Source: Acanthaster planci
Lineage: Eukaryota; Echinodermata; Asteroidea; Valvatida; Acanthasteridae
NCBI RefSeq assembly: GCF_001949145.1
Contig: NW_019091375.1
Coordinates: 1,885,954-1,949,953, forward strand
DNA: 64,000 bases
Direction: 5' to 3'
The notes beneath the pieces were generated by a model. It was not told the origin of the DNA. It made no database searches and saw nothing but the letters and a program-made list of their open reading frames with translations. The translations under genes and the position numbers were made by a program. Below, piece after piece: positions 52,401 through 59,475 of this stretch; the stretch's first letter is position 1; each line of letters starts with the position of its first letter.

Positions 52401-55400
52401 GTAAATATACGGCAAATATTTTAACAGTGTATGCAAAATGTTTGCACGCACGTTTGTAGTGACTTTATTGCCTATTATTGGCTTCACTGTCGCTGACCCT
52501 TTTTGTCCAAATCATGCGATTGATTTCATGCCTTGCAATGTAAACAAGTAGATTTGGGGATCTGATCGATAGTCCAAAAGCTCAGTATTCTGAGAAACAA
52601 TTGTTCCAATACTGGGGTATATATTATCTTTTTAAACAATGATGTTTGTAAATCAGATAGATTTTTCGTGACATTATCAAGGTCAATTCATCCAACAGTT
52701 GAACAGTATGGTAAAGTGCCATAGAATTTACGTTGACAGAGCATTGTCTTGGCGTGTTTTTTTTATTTATTGACCGGGACCTATCCTATTACAAACAGGA
52801 AACCACAGAGTAACCTGCCTTTATAAACTGATATACCTTTAATTAAGATTTTATTTATATATTACATCAAATTACCAAAGGCTGAACCAGATTTTTTTTC
52901 ATAAGTCAATTCGGCACCTTATTAATTCTGATACTAATAAATGAGACGAATTTGAAATTGCGAAAGTTCACTCTTACTCAGTACATCGCAGGCTCCTGTG
53001 TTGCTTGGTAAGAATGAGCCACAGTCAATAGCGAGGAAGTTCTTTTCGGCCTTTTTTAGCCGGGAGGTCTACCGGTATTGAAATGAATAAAACTTACCTA
53101 TCCAATAATGGCGGCAACCATCTGTTGCATACGATTATACTGTACTTTGTGATTTCCAGTAAAACTGACATTTGTTTTGCTACTGTAACTGCGTTGGACA
53201 CTGTTTTCCTAGTTACATCGGGGAAGTAACAAACTTAGTTTATCCAAGACTCTGACAAATTGACAAGATTTGTCAAGAAATAATTTTTGGGCGTATAGAG
53301 TACTAATATTTTGCTGTATAATGAATTTTCTCAAAATATAAATACACGTGGGTTAAATTGATGCCTTCATGTACTGCCAATTTGTTTGCACACATTAAAT
53401 AAATTTTATTTTAACATTGCCCTACAAAGACACATAGGGGGTACATTGCAATACCTAAAGACAAAAATGCACGTATTTAGATTTAAAATGCATTAAAACA
53501 TATAAATTATTACACAGAACAAACAATATTAACAGTTAAGCACAAAATCAGAGGGCAACATCTAGGTAAGTGGGTGAAGCTATAAGCTTTTGTACCCCGA
53601 CCTGGGACTGACAACGACAAGGACTATACAAAAATTAGATATACAGGAACTGAGACAAGACTTAACCGTGGCTCAATCCATCTATCAATTACCACATAGA
53701 TAAGCAGGCCAAGACTCCAAGGGTGTTTACCTATAGAAGCTGTTTCTCCAAAGTGAACTGCGTGGGCGAAATTGAGGCAAGAGTCGAAGCTGTCTGACTC
53801 TTTGAGTCACAAATGCGCTTCATCTCCAATACAACTCATTCTCAGCATAAAGAACACAATCAGAGCAAAGAACGTGCTTTCGTAATAATTAAATTTTTCA
53901 AATATTACTTCTGTGCAAAAATATCACAAGTGCACAATTACTTCCTAATAACATCAGTGGGGTTTACGTAAAGCACCTCCAGGCAATTTTGCTTTTATCA
54001 GATTTTATCTGTTTTGTTCTGTTATGTTCTGATTTTTTTCTGTGTCAAAACAGAAGCTGTAACACAATCTATTGGTAAAATCCAAGGCCTCTCAAGTGCG
54101 ACGTAGAGCTTTCACAGACTGCATTTGCAAAGAGCAGGGCTTCTTGTTCTCGGTAATGCGCGTTAGTGGGCACTTTCAACTCTCAATTTCACATTAACAA
54201 ACTATCTCGCCAGAAGTTAATTGCATTATAACACCTGGCCCAGTGATTCTGTATCTTGAGTGACGGACAATAAGTCGCATGACTTTAGGCATTTTTGCTA
54301 TTTTGTTTCTCTTGGCCAAAAGAGCTCATCCGTACAGGGGCAGATATCAGAACTTCTTAGGGAGGAGTCAAACTGGAGATTTATTTTTTAATGTCTCATA
54401 TTTGGGGACAAACAAAACGATGATGAAACATAAGCCATGACAAGCATTGTTTGCAACGGCAAATGAGCAAAACAGGCTTAAAAAGATATTAATCAAGCAA
54501 TGCCCTTACTTTTGTTCCTCTTGATCATCATTTTTTAAGCCTGTTTTGCTCATTGCTTTTTTGCTCATTCGCGCCTGCCGTAACAACCAAAGAATTGCAC
54601 AGTAGTTACTCAAACACTACATGCATGGCCGTCGATATTTGTGTCCAACTGCGCATTGCTGTACGTGTTGTTGGTTGCGCGCATTCCGATGTGCTAGCAC
54701 TACAGTGCTAAGTTCAAATATTTCATGTCTGAAAAAATAGTTTTCAACAGGATTTGGTAATCCAATAGTCGTACCTTTGGCATGTGTTTAAATCAAACTA
54801 ATCCGCTTCACTGAAATCAATCAAAATGTGCGGGTATCAACTCTCAAAATATCGAATCTTCTTTTCGTGTTGAAGAAAAACTAACAACCTTCAAAGTAAT
54901 CTGGTTAGCATTCCATTTTCCTAAGGCAAATTAGCCCGTCATGTTCATCCTGGGGGGGGGTGGCTGTTTAACTGCACTGCTCGAAGCAGTCAAAATATTA
55001 CACTGCGAGTTTACATTAAGCAAGGTAGTATTGACTAGTTCCTGGGAATAAAGGATGCATCCGGGAAGAATTTTTAAGGTGTATGCAACTTCCATAGATT
55101 TTTAGGAAAGGACTGCAATGCATTCGCGTTTAGTTGCTGATTGGATTTTTTTCTCTCTTTACGAGTGAACACAAATGATTGATACATTGCTCACTGCATT
55201 TTGTGCATGACTAAATGAATTACAACTAATATTGACGCAAATGCCATAATCGAAACACTCATGAGAAAAACGTTAACGGGTAACACTACTACCTCAAGCT
55301 GGTGTTACTCGAAATAACTGTTACAACCTGTTCACCACGCGTTCACACTGGAGCAATAGGAAGCAACGCGTGGACAGTATCGCTACTGGTCCCTTCATAA

Positions 55401-57553
55401 CTTCATATTTTTTAATGGGAGTGGGAACCAGTCTAGGTAGTTGGACACACTTCCATGCTTTGTCTAAATCTTTAAATATGTTCAAACAGTGCTCCACAAC
55501 GTCTACAGCCGTATGCTGTCTAACCCAGCTTAAAATTATATGCTTAATTACCAATGTCCATTTTTTTTTACCCTGGGGTAACCAGGCTTGAATAAAGGCT
55601 ATAATCGTCGCTTTGGAGGTTTTTTTGTTTTCTCAAAGGGAAGTAAAGTCCGACTTTTTATCATAGGAAGCCCCCCCCCACGTGATGTAAAGACTCTCTT
55701 CTAAAGACTTCCACTAAAGTCATGGTGTATCCTGTCGCCTGCTGTATGAAATGAGTTGTTTTCCAAATAGCTTAAATACCTAATTACGCGATCCTTATTG
55801 ACACTAATTTGTAACAACTTAAGTGTCAATGTAGATTCGTAAACCCCCGCGCATTAGTAACTCCAATGGTGCGATCTACATCCTAACTGTACACGATCTA
55901 TTCAGTACAACGCTGCTTAGAGCAGAAGGTAATTGTTATGTTAATGCTGCATACACGTTAAAAAATGAAACGGCTGCGCAGAATTAAAGTACCGTTGTCG
56001 TCTGTAGGTACGGACTTATATCAAAATAAACAGTCGGCTTGAAGTGAAACCCTAACTTCGAGCCGAGACCATTTTCTATGCATCAACTTAGATTCTGGCC
56101 TTGGGTCCATCTTCTAGCCAAGAATAACTGCCAAAATCTATGATCTGCCAGCCACCTGGAAATCTCGGCTGCAATTGTTTGGTTCACATTGTGATGTTCA
56201 CCCGTCCGAAAAAGCTTATTCTGAGCAGGTAGATTTCTGTCAGAAATTGGGGAACGAATTTTCGGAATTGAACACGAGGCCAACAAATTCTTGCCCTGTT
56301 GGCAAGGTGTGAAAACAAATCTCTTGAACTTAATCTTGTTTATAACCGTTCACAGTTTCCTCCATGGACAGATAACACAGCTTTAATTCCATTACTTGGC
56401 TGCCTTTAATGTCAACGGAAGCACGTGGCGACAATGCTGCATTGGTAGGCGTATTGCTAAGTGTTTCCCCTGAGCCATTATATGACACTAAAATCTCATG
56501 TTATGATAAACACACAAACCAGAGATGTCGCAAGGGTTTTGCTGCTGTTGCCTCCATGGATCATATCGTTTGTTGGCTGTTTCATGAGAAATAGGTCTTG
56601 ATAAATGACACTAATTGTGAATTACTACGTAAGGTCAAAGATGTTGGAATGTGGAGTTCATGGCATGTCTCATTGCCTGCAGATGACAATGTAGCTCCCG
56701 ACGATCATTTGCAGGGTCAGGGTTTTTAAAATGTTTTTCATCGTTGCTTTCCTTTCAACTGCTAAATCATTTCTGACGTCAGATATCAGCACACCGAGGA
56801 AGAACTGGCGTAACGGTTTTCTAGCCTTGTTTTTTTTTCACAAACTGTCCTTACCCAGCACCGCGTGCATGTGGGCACATGAATCCCGTTATTTTTTCAA
56901 ATGACGGGATCGTACAATACGTTCTGAGCGGAGCATGTACCGAGAAAACCAACCTCCTAAGAGCGGAATATTTTATGACCGGTAGGTCGTTGGTTTGCAT
57001 CATGGTCTCTGCTACACTGCTGATCCAAACAGACCGATATTTATTTTTTTATTTATTTGGTTTCCATAACCAACAGCGAAGAAATCGCCATTTACAGGTT
57101 AGGTATTAAAAATAAATGTAAATGCAAAAGACAATCACTAAATCTAATTGCGATAAAAAATAAAAATGTTCAATACTTACAGGTTTCATAAAAAAAGTTA
57201 AGCTCTCTTTCATTCCCGTATTACATTCACAATGTGGCGATTGCCGTACTACGGGGATGGGTAACACGGAGAGTTATTGGTTTTGAACTGATATCTTTAA
57301 ATACCTCTGTATCGGAAACGTTCAAGATGAGAGTGTAGTTTGTCAACACATCGTCTCTGTTGTTGATGTCCTCAATTGCCTGTCGTGCACCCACCAAGGC
57401 GCTGTGGCCGAAAAATCGGCTCCAGCCGTCCTTTTCCGACAACGGGAGCAGCCCACCAATGTGCAGGGGTGTGCGTTGAGCGGGCACGGTACAACCACTG
57501 TACGCGAGTACCGCAAAAACCACTGAAGTCTGTAATGAAACACACGCCAGCAT
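34340..57553 (-). CDS. Metabotropic GABA-B receptor subunit 2-like, 16 coding exons (join described in evidence)
   Basis: This is a class C G-protein-coupled receptor at the plasma membrane, predicted to signal through Gi/o. Joined minus-strand exons: 57305-57553, 49931-50068, 49351-49521, 48386-48487, 45943-46008, 42880-43071, 41448-41678, 40266-40329, 39768-39857, 39255-39411, 38518-38650, 38309-38416, 37068-37193, 36798-36943, 35657-35849, 34340-34495. All junctions are GT/AG with compatible phase, giving 2322 nt and 773 residues plus TGA. Layout: signal peptide (about 1-26), Venus-flytrap domain (about 30-430), seven helices (about 456-718), cytosolic tail (723-773). Diagnostic motifs include ATTPVLSERERYP, IKMSSPKVNN, GGMFTKMWRVYSI, WQIIDP and YVGLSIYNT, closest to GABBR2. 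Cys530/Cys627 match the conserved extracellular-loop disulfide. Oddities: the family disulfide in lobe 1 is absent (positions 84 and 110), and the tail is very short with no GABBR coiled coil. There is no internal stop or frameshift. Confidence 0.92.
34496..35656 (-). other. Intron 15 (contains a young tandem duplication)
   Basis: A 1.16-kb intron containing the two-copy 183-bp tandem repeat at 35273-35625, adjacent to exon 15. Confidence 0.85.
35273..35625. repeat. Two-copy tandem duplication, 183-bp period
   Basis: ACACCATTGCAAAGTTCGAA starts at 35281 and again at 35464. The following ~165 bp are almost identical (for example GACCCTTTCCC vs GACTCTTTCCC, CAGTCAGAAATG vs CAGTCCGAAATG). The junction has a repeated AGGAAAAAAATCC. 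The near-identity points to a recent duplication. Confidence 0.95.
35657..35849 (-). CDS. GABA-B-like receptor exon 15 (helices 6 and 7)
   Basis: Residues 658-722. The acceptor is CTGTTTCACAG and the donor AAG|GTAAGG, phase 0 out. SGLNDSHYVGLSIYNTVICC matches '[20 protein letters not shown]' of GABBR2. Helix 7 ends with LSLCMLLFPK, equivalent to 'ITLCLVFVPK'. Confidence 0.95.
35850..36797 (-). other. Intron 14
   Basis: A 948-bp AT-rich intron with a (GT)n-like tract near 35968-35984 and a poly-G run near 36616. No other exon. Confidence 0.85.
36798..36943 (-). CDS. GABA-B-like receptor exon 14 (extracellular loop 2 and helix 5)
   Basis: Residues 610-657 plus two bases. The acceptor is CACGTAG and the donor AG|GTAAAA. 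TVEDLEHHQQRVELRVICTS is the extracellular loop with conserved Cys627, then NNNTIW and IYKAFVVVFGAFLAWSTR is helix 5, equivalent to 'YAYKGLLMLFGCFLAWETR'. The frame is interrupted only outside the exon. Intron 13 is 124 bp. Confidence 0.92.
37068..37193 (-). CDS. GABA-B-like receptor exon 13 (helix 4)
   Basis: Residues 568-609, phase 0. The acceptor is TCGACAAG and the donor CAA|GTAACT. VIKDYYLFGIIAVLLLVDFA, then ILVPWQIIDPIHIEED matches '[33 protein letters not shown]' of GABBR2. The acceptor is the weakest in the gene but gives the only in-frame join. Confidence 0.92.
37194..38308 (-). other. Intron 12 (contains a hAT-like MITE)
   Basis: A 1.1-kb intron containing the element at 37476-37816. 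Confidence 0.85.
37476..37816. mobile_element. hAT-like MITE, copy e, with target duplication
   Basis: The left end is CAATTGGCGTAGATCCCC and the right end CAGACGTACGCCACTG, consistent with the CAGTGGCGTA/TACGCCACTG family. Flanks share CTATCTT (37469-37475 and 37817-37823), supporting a 7-8-bp duplication. The body includes a poly-C run at about 37742, a GGTGGGGG motif, and no ORF of note. Confidence 0.7.
38309..38416 (-). CDS. GABA-B-like receptor exon 12 (helix 3)
   Basis: Residues 532-567, phase 0. The acceptor is TTGGTTTCAG and the donor AAG|GTGATT. TRSWIIPVAFTLAFGGMFTK, then MWRVYSIV matches '[28 protein letters not shown]' of GABBR2. The basic NKTKRK forms the second intracellular loop. 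Intron 11 between exons 11 and 12 is only 101 bp. Confidence 0.95.
38518..38650 (-). CDS. GABA-B-like receptor exon 11 (helix 2)
   Basis: Residues 487-531. The acceptor is GATTATTACAG and the donor AGG|GTAAGA. RQIKMSSPKVNN is nearly the GABBR2 first intracellular loop (KLIKMSSPYMNN). Helix 2 is about 497-517, and Cys530 is the conserved cysteine at the top of helix 3. Confidence 0.94.
38651..39254 (-). other. Intron 10
   Basis: A 604-bp intron. Open frames on the opposite strand (38834-39118) lack homology and are ignored. Confidence 0.85.
39255..39411 (-). CDS. GABA-B-like receptor exon 10 (linker and helix 1)
   Basis: Residues 435-486 plus two bases. The acceptor is CCCTTTTAG and the donor AG|GTTGGT. 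GGEPPFDSD matches the 'GGSPPAD'/'GSEPPKD' linker that joins flytrap to membrane domain in GABA-B receptors. It is followed by helix 1 (about 456-479) and the basic KRNE start of the first intracellular loop. There is no cysteine-rich domain between flytrap and helix 1, as expected for GABA-B and unlike mGlu receptors. Confidence 0.93.
39412..39767 (-). other. Intron 9
   Basis: A 356-bp intron with clean splice ends. Nothing else recognised. Confidence 0.85.
39768..39857 (-). CDS. GABA-B-like receptor exon 9
   Basis: Residues 405-434 with split codons on both sides (phase 1 in, phase 1 out). The acceptor is TTTTCACAG and the donor G|GTAAGA. It encodes DGVEVIVGIYSNIQDEITWN, then IPTEQLWYYS, the end of the flytrap domain, comparable with 'KIGYYDSTKDDLSW' of GABBR1. 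Confidence 0.9.
39858..40265 (-). other. Intron 8
   Basis: This 408-bp AT-rich intron contains nothing recognised beyond its splice signals. Confidence 0.85.
40266..40329 (-). CDS. GABA-B-like receptor exon 8
   Basis: Residues 384-404 plus one base (phase 1 at the donor G|GTGAGG). The acceptor is TTTTCACAG. It encodes GPVQFSEGGDRMGDLLIEQN, matching 'GQVVFRNGERMGTIKFTQF' of GABBR2. The first base of the Asp405 codon is in this exon. Confidence 0.9.
40330..41447 (-). other. Intron 7 (contains dispersed family D copy)
   Basis: This 1.1-kb intron contains the family D repeat at 41222-41393 just downstream of exon 7. Nothing else was recognised. Confidence 0.8.
41222..41393 (+). repeat. Dispersed repeat family D, copy 2
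   Basis: It matches 1631-1811 (reverse) and 60381-60561. Landmarks are GGACCAAGAAAGCGC, TTCTTAGCAACAGAGGCTTC, GGTCGGAACTC, ACGAACAACCATGAAATG, GGTCGCGTTTCTACCAACC and GATGAGGAGGTGGTTCTGCT. Confidence 0.7.
41448..41678 (-). CDS. GABA-B-like receptor exon 7
   Basis: Residues 307-383, phase 0. The acceptor is CTTTGGCAG and the donor TCG|GTAAGA. It contains VAVGYDGVWALALALEAAQA, equivalent to 'YDAIWALALAL' of GABBR1, and ends IRELSFAGMS, equivalent to 'NFFGVTG'. There is an N-glycosylation site, NIS, at 322. Confidence 0.94.
41679..42879 (-). other. Intron 6 (contains GATAT/ATATC-rich quasi-repeats)
   Basis: This 1.2-kb intron includes a stretch at about 42360-42580 with recurrent TATCT/AGATA motifs. 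No other exon recognised. Confidence 0.8.
42360..42580. repeat. Imperfect GATATCT/AGATAT repeat cluster
   Basis: At least ten variants of ATATCT, ACATCT or their complements are spaced at roughly 15-25 bp (for example AGATACCTCT, AGATATATCTG, GATATCTTTATTG, ACATCTTTATTT, GGATATATATCTC, AGAGATATGTC, GACATCTCTC). Both orientations are present, so the sequence can fold on itself. Confidence 0.55.
42880..43071 (-). CDS. GABA-B-like receptor exon 6
   Basis: Residues 243-306, phase 0. The acceptor is GATATTCAG and the donor AGG|GTAACG. It encodes IFKLGMYGPNYVWMIPGYYS, then NGWW, then DCTPDELKRATEGYLTV, closely following 'MYGSKYQWIIPGWYEPSWW' and 'AMEGYIGV' of GABBR2. Cys275 is the expected partner of Cys241. 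Confidence 0.95.
43072..45942 (-). other. Intron 5 (2.9 kb)
   Basis: It holds the 659-bp inverted-ended element at 44288-44946. Otherwise AT-rich sequence with unsupported open frames. Confidence 0.8.
44288..44946. mobile_element. 659-bp element with ~90-bp terminal inverted repeats
   Basis: The left end GGCCTTCGTGGCTGTGTGTG followed by AACTGCAAAGCGACTGGA is mirrored at the right end, whose reverse complement reads GGCCTTTTTGGCTGTGTGTG followed by AACCGCAAAGCGACTGGA. The pairing resumes with GGGGCCTTTTCCAACTTG / AGGGCCTTTTCCAACTGG, so the arms span about 44288-44375 and 44856-44946. The centre has no transposase-like ORF. Target duplication is uncertain (CAAG flanks both sides). It is a non-autonomous DNA transposon or fold-back element. 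Confidence 0.8.
45943..46008 (-). CDS. GABA-B-like receptor exon 5
   Basis: Residues 221-242 (22 codons), phase 0. The acceptor is TTTCCATTTCAG and the donor AGT|GTGAGT. It encodes SKDVRVIVASFYEKMARRVF, then CS, matching 'NDVRIILGQF...AAKVFC' of GABBR2. Cys241 is the conserved flytrap cysteine. Confidence 0.92.
46321..46480 (+). repeat. Dispersed repeat family E, copy 1
   Basis: It shares with 47909-48070 a start CATTTGAAACAA/CATATGAAGCAA, a poly-C run, TTGTGTTGGTCATTG/TTTTGGTTATTG, and the block TCTGGAATTCTTTTCAG or TCAGGAATTCTTTTCAG. After that block both read a G-rich then GTGCA segment. Direct orientation, class unknown. Confidence 0.6.
47485..47759. mobile_element. hAT-like MITE, copy b
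   Basis: It begins CAGCCGGCGTATCCGGC and ends GATACGACACTG, degenerate versions of the family ends. Body blocks ATGCGGCTTTAGGCTCATTC and GTTTTCTTAGGATTTTGGTG match copy a. Flanking octamers are not convincingly duplicated, which indicates age. Confidence 0.65.
47909..48070 (+). repeat. Dispersed repeat family E, copy 2
   Basis: Second copy of the repeat at 46321-46480, in the same intron and orientation about 1.6 kb away. It may reflect either dispersal or a local duplication. Confidence 0.6.
48386..48487 (-). CDS. GABA-B-like receptor exon 4
   Basis: Residues 187-220, phase 0. The acceptor is TTTCAAG and the donor AAG|GTACGT. It encodes TIHELQRLISTSNLSIIAAE, then SFYKDPYEAMERLK, aligning with the 'ESFSNDP...VKKLK' segment of GABBR2. 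Confidence 0.9.
48612..48882. mobile_element. hAT-like MITE, copy c, with target duplication
   Basis: It starts CAGCGGCGAATCCAGC and ends GAGTACGCCACTG, matching the family termini. Flanking octamers CAATACAG (48604-48611) and CAATAAAG (48883-48890) match at 7 of 8 positions, which fits the 8-bp target duplication of hAT transposons. At 271 bp it has no coding capacity and is non-autonomous. It shares body blocks with copies at 6984 and 47485. Confidence 0.8.
49005..49195 (+). repeat. Degenerate TTGGG/TAGGG minisatellite, potential G-quadruplex
   Basis: The plus strand carries many GGG runs in a loose 5-nt rhythm, for example GGTAGGGTTGGGTTGGGTTG near 49021-49040 and GGTTTGGTTGGGTTGGGCTC near 49130-49150. 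The density of G-runs is enough for G-quadruplex formation on the non-template strand of the receptor gene. It resembles, but is not, a telomere repeat. Confidence 0.75.
49351..49521 (-). CDS. GABA-B-like receptor exon 3
   Basis: Residues 130-186, phase 0. The acceptor is CTGCCAG|ATG and the donor GGA|GTGAGT. It contains SATTPVLSERERYPHIYR, the strongest GABBR2-like signature in the ligand domain, then FGWNKIATLHETTEPHVG, corresponding to 'WKKIAT' of GABBR1 and 'WKRVGT' of GABBR2. Confidence 0.93.
49522..49930 (-). other. Intron 2
   Basis: This 409-bp intron has clean splice ends (GTAACG and CTGCCAG). Nothing else was recognised. Confidence 0.85.
49931..50068 (-). CDS. GABA-B-like receptor exon 2
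   Basis: Residues 84-129, phase 0 on both sides. The acceptor is TTCGAAG and the donor GAG|GTAACG. It encodes ASMPVALNRFYEFVY, then KVAIYGPFLSSLTEVVAEV, then GKWNIVE, aligning with the region of GABBR2 that has the second lobe-1 cysteine. Here that cysteine is replaced by Phe110. Confidence 0.9.
50069..57304 (-). other. Intron 1 of the receptor gene (7.2 kb)
   Basis: This is the largest intron. It holds a perfect 23-bp inverted repeat at 54462-54554, a GCAGTGGCGTA-type MITE left-end fragment near 51027, a poly-T run near 50873-50890, and poly-G/C runs near 54953 and 55674. Several open frames of 60-80 codons on both strands have no recognisable homology and are treated as noise. No alternative receptor exon was found. 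Confidence 0.75.
54462..54554. repeat. Perfect 23-bp inverted repeat (hairpin)
   Basis: AATGAGCAAAACAGGCTTA plus four A (54462-54484) is the exact reverse complement of 54532-54554, separated by 47 nt. The similarity continues weakly outwards (CAACGGCA / TGCCGTAAC). It could be a young fold-back element or a strong RNA hairpin in the intron transcript. Confidence 0.85.
57305..57553 (-). CDS. GABA-B-like receptor exon 1 (signal peptide, start of ligand domain)
   Basis: Residues 1-83, phase 0 at the donor GAG|GTATTT. The ATG at 57553-57551 has A at -3. MLACVSLQ and the following hydrophobic run form a signal peptide. The start of the Venus-flytrap fold reads HIGGLLPLS, then GWSRFFG, then ARQAIEDIN, matching the first strand and helix of GABA-B ligand domains. 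Potential N-glycosylation sites are NYT (72) and NVS (78). GABBR proteins have a cysteine immediately after this exon's last residues, and it is missing here. Confidence 0.9.
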
Positions 57554-59310
57554 TGTGTTCGTTCACTCAACTTTGACAGCGCGAACACATAAGACTATTT
57601 GAATTAATGAAGTTTAAACCGCTTTAAAAGGAGGGCTCATCCATTACACTTGGTGCTGTCAGCCCGTGTGGTTTTACGATGTACTGAGCATGCGTGTCAA
57701 GGCCCACGTCCCCGGGAATTAATTTGAGAAAATGCAAAGGAACATGGCTATGTACAAACCTCATTTCTCCACCCGCAAAATGGATACTTTTAATTTGATT
57801 GATGATATATTTATTTGATGACAGATACTCAAGGTGCAAATAAATATAATGTACGTGGACATAACGCATGCAGAGTGATGCATTCTCAAACATTACACCA
57901 GAATAATTAGGTACTGATGACATATTTAAATAAAACTGAACTAAATTTATATTTTGTGCCAATGAAACCGCCGTTTAGTGATTCACCAATATCCACAAAG
58001 AGGAACTACAAGCTTTTTAACATTTAACAAACCCAGAGATCCTCGTGGATCACTTCGTGTGACACTGCCTTTGTCAGAGCAGCATGAAATCTGAAGCTGG
58101 ATCTAAATGAAGGGATATTTAATGCGTGCGAAAGCAGATTTCCTTTAATGCTGCTGATTCTGCTCATTGGACTATAACAACCTTTATACATGCCTACATA
58201 TTTAAATATGAACATTTGAAGTGAAATACGAAACCCATGGCATATCATGTTTCTTAAATACATTAAAATACTAGTACGAATCCGACTTTTTATAAACACA
58301 ACTCTCTTGAGTTATACAAGGTAAATGCGGGTTCTTCAGTCTACTGGGAGCGTAACTACTGATGTCTTTTGAACATTCATGGACCCAGGTGACCTGCACC
58401 CCCATGAGAAATGAAGAAAACAAGTGCTTTCGGTGTATTTCCTTTTCTTTCAAAGCGTACAAACTCCTAAACATTTAGTTTTACCAAACACAGACAATAA
58501 AACTACTTTTTTTTTAACTACACAGCAACTGAACTCTGGTGTTAAAAGTAGCACCGACGGTGTACAATTTTATTATTTGCTTGTGTTCATACTGGGAAGG
58601 CTTTTGATGTTACACACCACCAGGCAAAGAATTTTTTTTAAAAAACGTTATACGAGTTATGATGTTCCTTTTAACACCAGAGGGGGAATACACGTATTCC
58701 AAATTGATGTCTATTTTGGGCAAGGTTTTTGGTGTTTAATAACACCATTTTTTGTATTTGACTTAACAACAAAAACACGGGTAAAGTAGGTCCCAAGTGG
58801 CGTCTATTTTGTTTATTTTGTGTTTATAAGTGAATAATTCCCCTTCTGTGTTAAACTTGAATACCACATTGGTGTAAAATTCTTTTATTTCTTTGCCTGG
58901 TGTTGTTTAACACCAAGAGGATTGCCCTAAATCAACATCAGTAAATGAAATGAGCCTACGCGATCGGTTTTATTTTAAATACAGGAATTTTTGCGGTGTG
59001 GACTAATGTTTGACCGTTGGTTTGCAGCCCGTGTGATTGTTGATTGTACCGAGGTAAAGACTTGATGCAAGACGGTTCATCGCGTGAAGTTTTCGGCCTA
59101 TTCATGCATGTTTTGACTTTTTATCATCCCTGCTAGGCTGAGAAGGTGCCAACGGGGCATTCAGGCTCCCCACTGTTTTGTGTTCTGATGACTGGGATGG
59201 CCGGAACCTAGCCTTCGATGTTGGAAGCAAAATTTTCCTTCAAGTTTCGCCGTTTTTGTTTTCTTTAACAATAAAAAAATAATGAAATGATGAAACTTGT
59301 TCGTGTAATT
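57554..59310. other. Upstream (5') region of the receptor gene
   Basis: This should hold the promoter and 5' UTR. No clear TATA box or consensus start site was seen. It contains GGTGTTA/AACACC repeat remnants at about 58540-58920. Open frames at 58024-58299 and 58424-58789 lack homology. Confidence 0.5.
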
Positions 59311-59475
59311 CGGGCGATTCACAATAGTGCACCTCCAGAGTTTGAAGTGCGTTGGCCAATCACAACGCGCGAAATCTGTCGACCCTTTCCAAACGCGCAT
59401 GGGGTCGACAGATTCGCGCTTTGAGACTGGCCAGCGCGTTGCAAACTCTTGGGGCAAACTAGTGTGAAAGGGCCG
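59311..59475. mobile_element. Fold-back TA-type MITE (family C), copy 1
   Basis: 165 bp, starting CGGGCGATTCACAATAGTGC and ending TGTGAAAGGGCCG. The whole element is a hairpin: CGCGAAATCTGTCGACCC pairs with GGGTCGACAGATTCGCG, and outside it GCGTTGGCC pairs with GGCCAGCGCG. The same element is at 61822-61989. No ORF, non-autonomous. Confidence 0.85.

Noticed and set aside
58424-58789. 121-codon plus-strand open frame upstream of the receptor
   Set aside because: AT-rich, with repeated GGTGTTA/AACACC motifs and no domain. It looks like repeat remnant.
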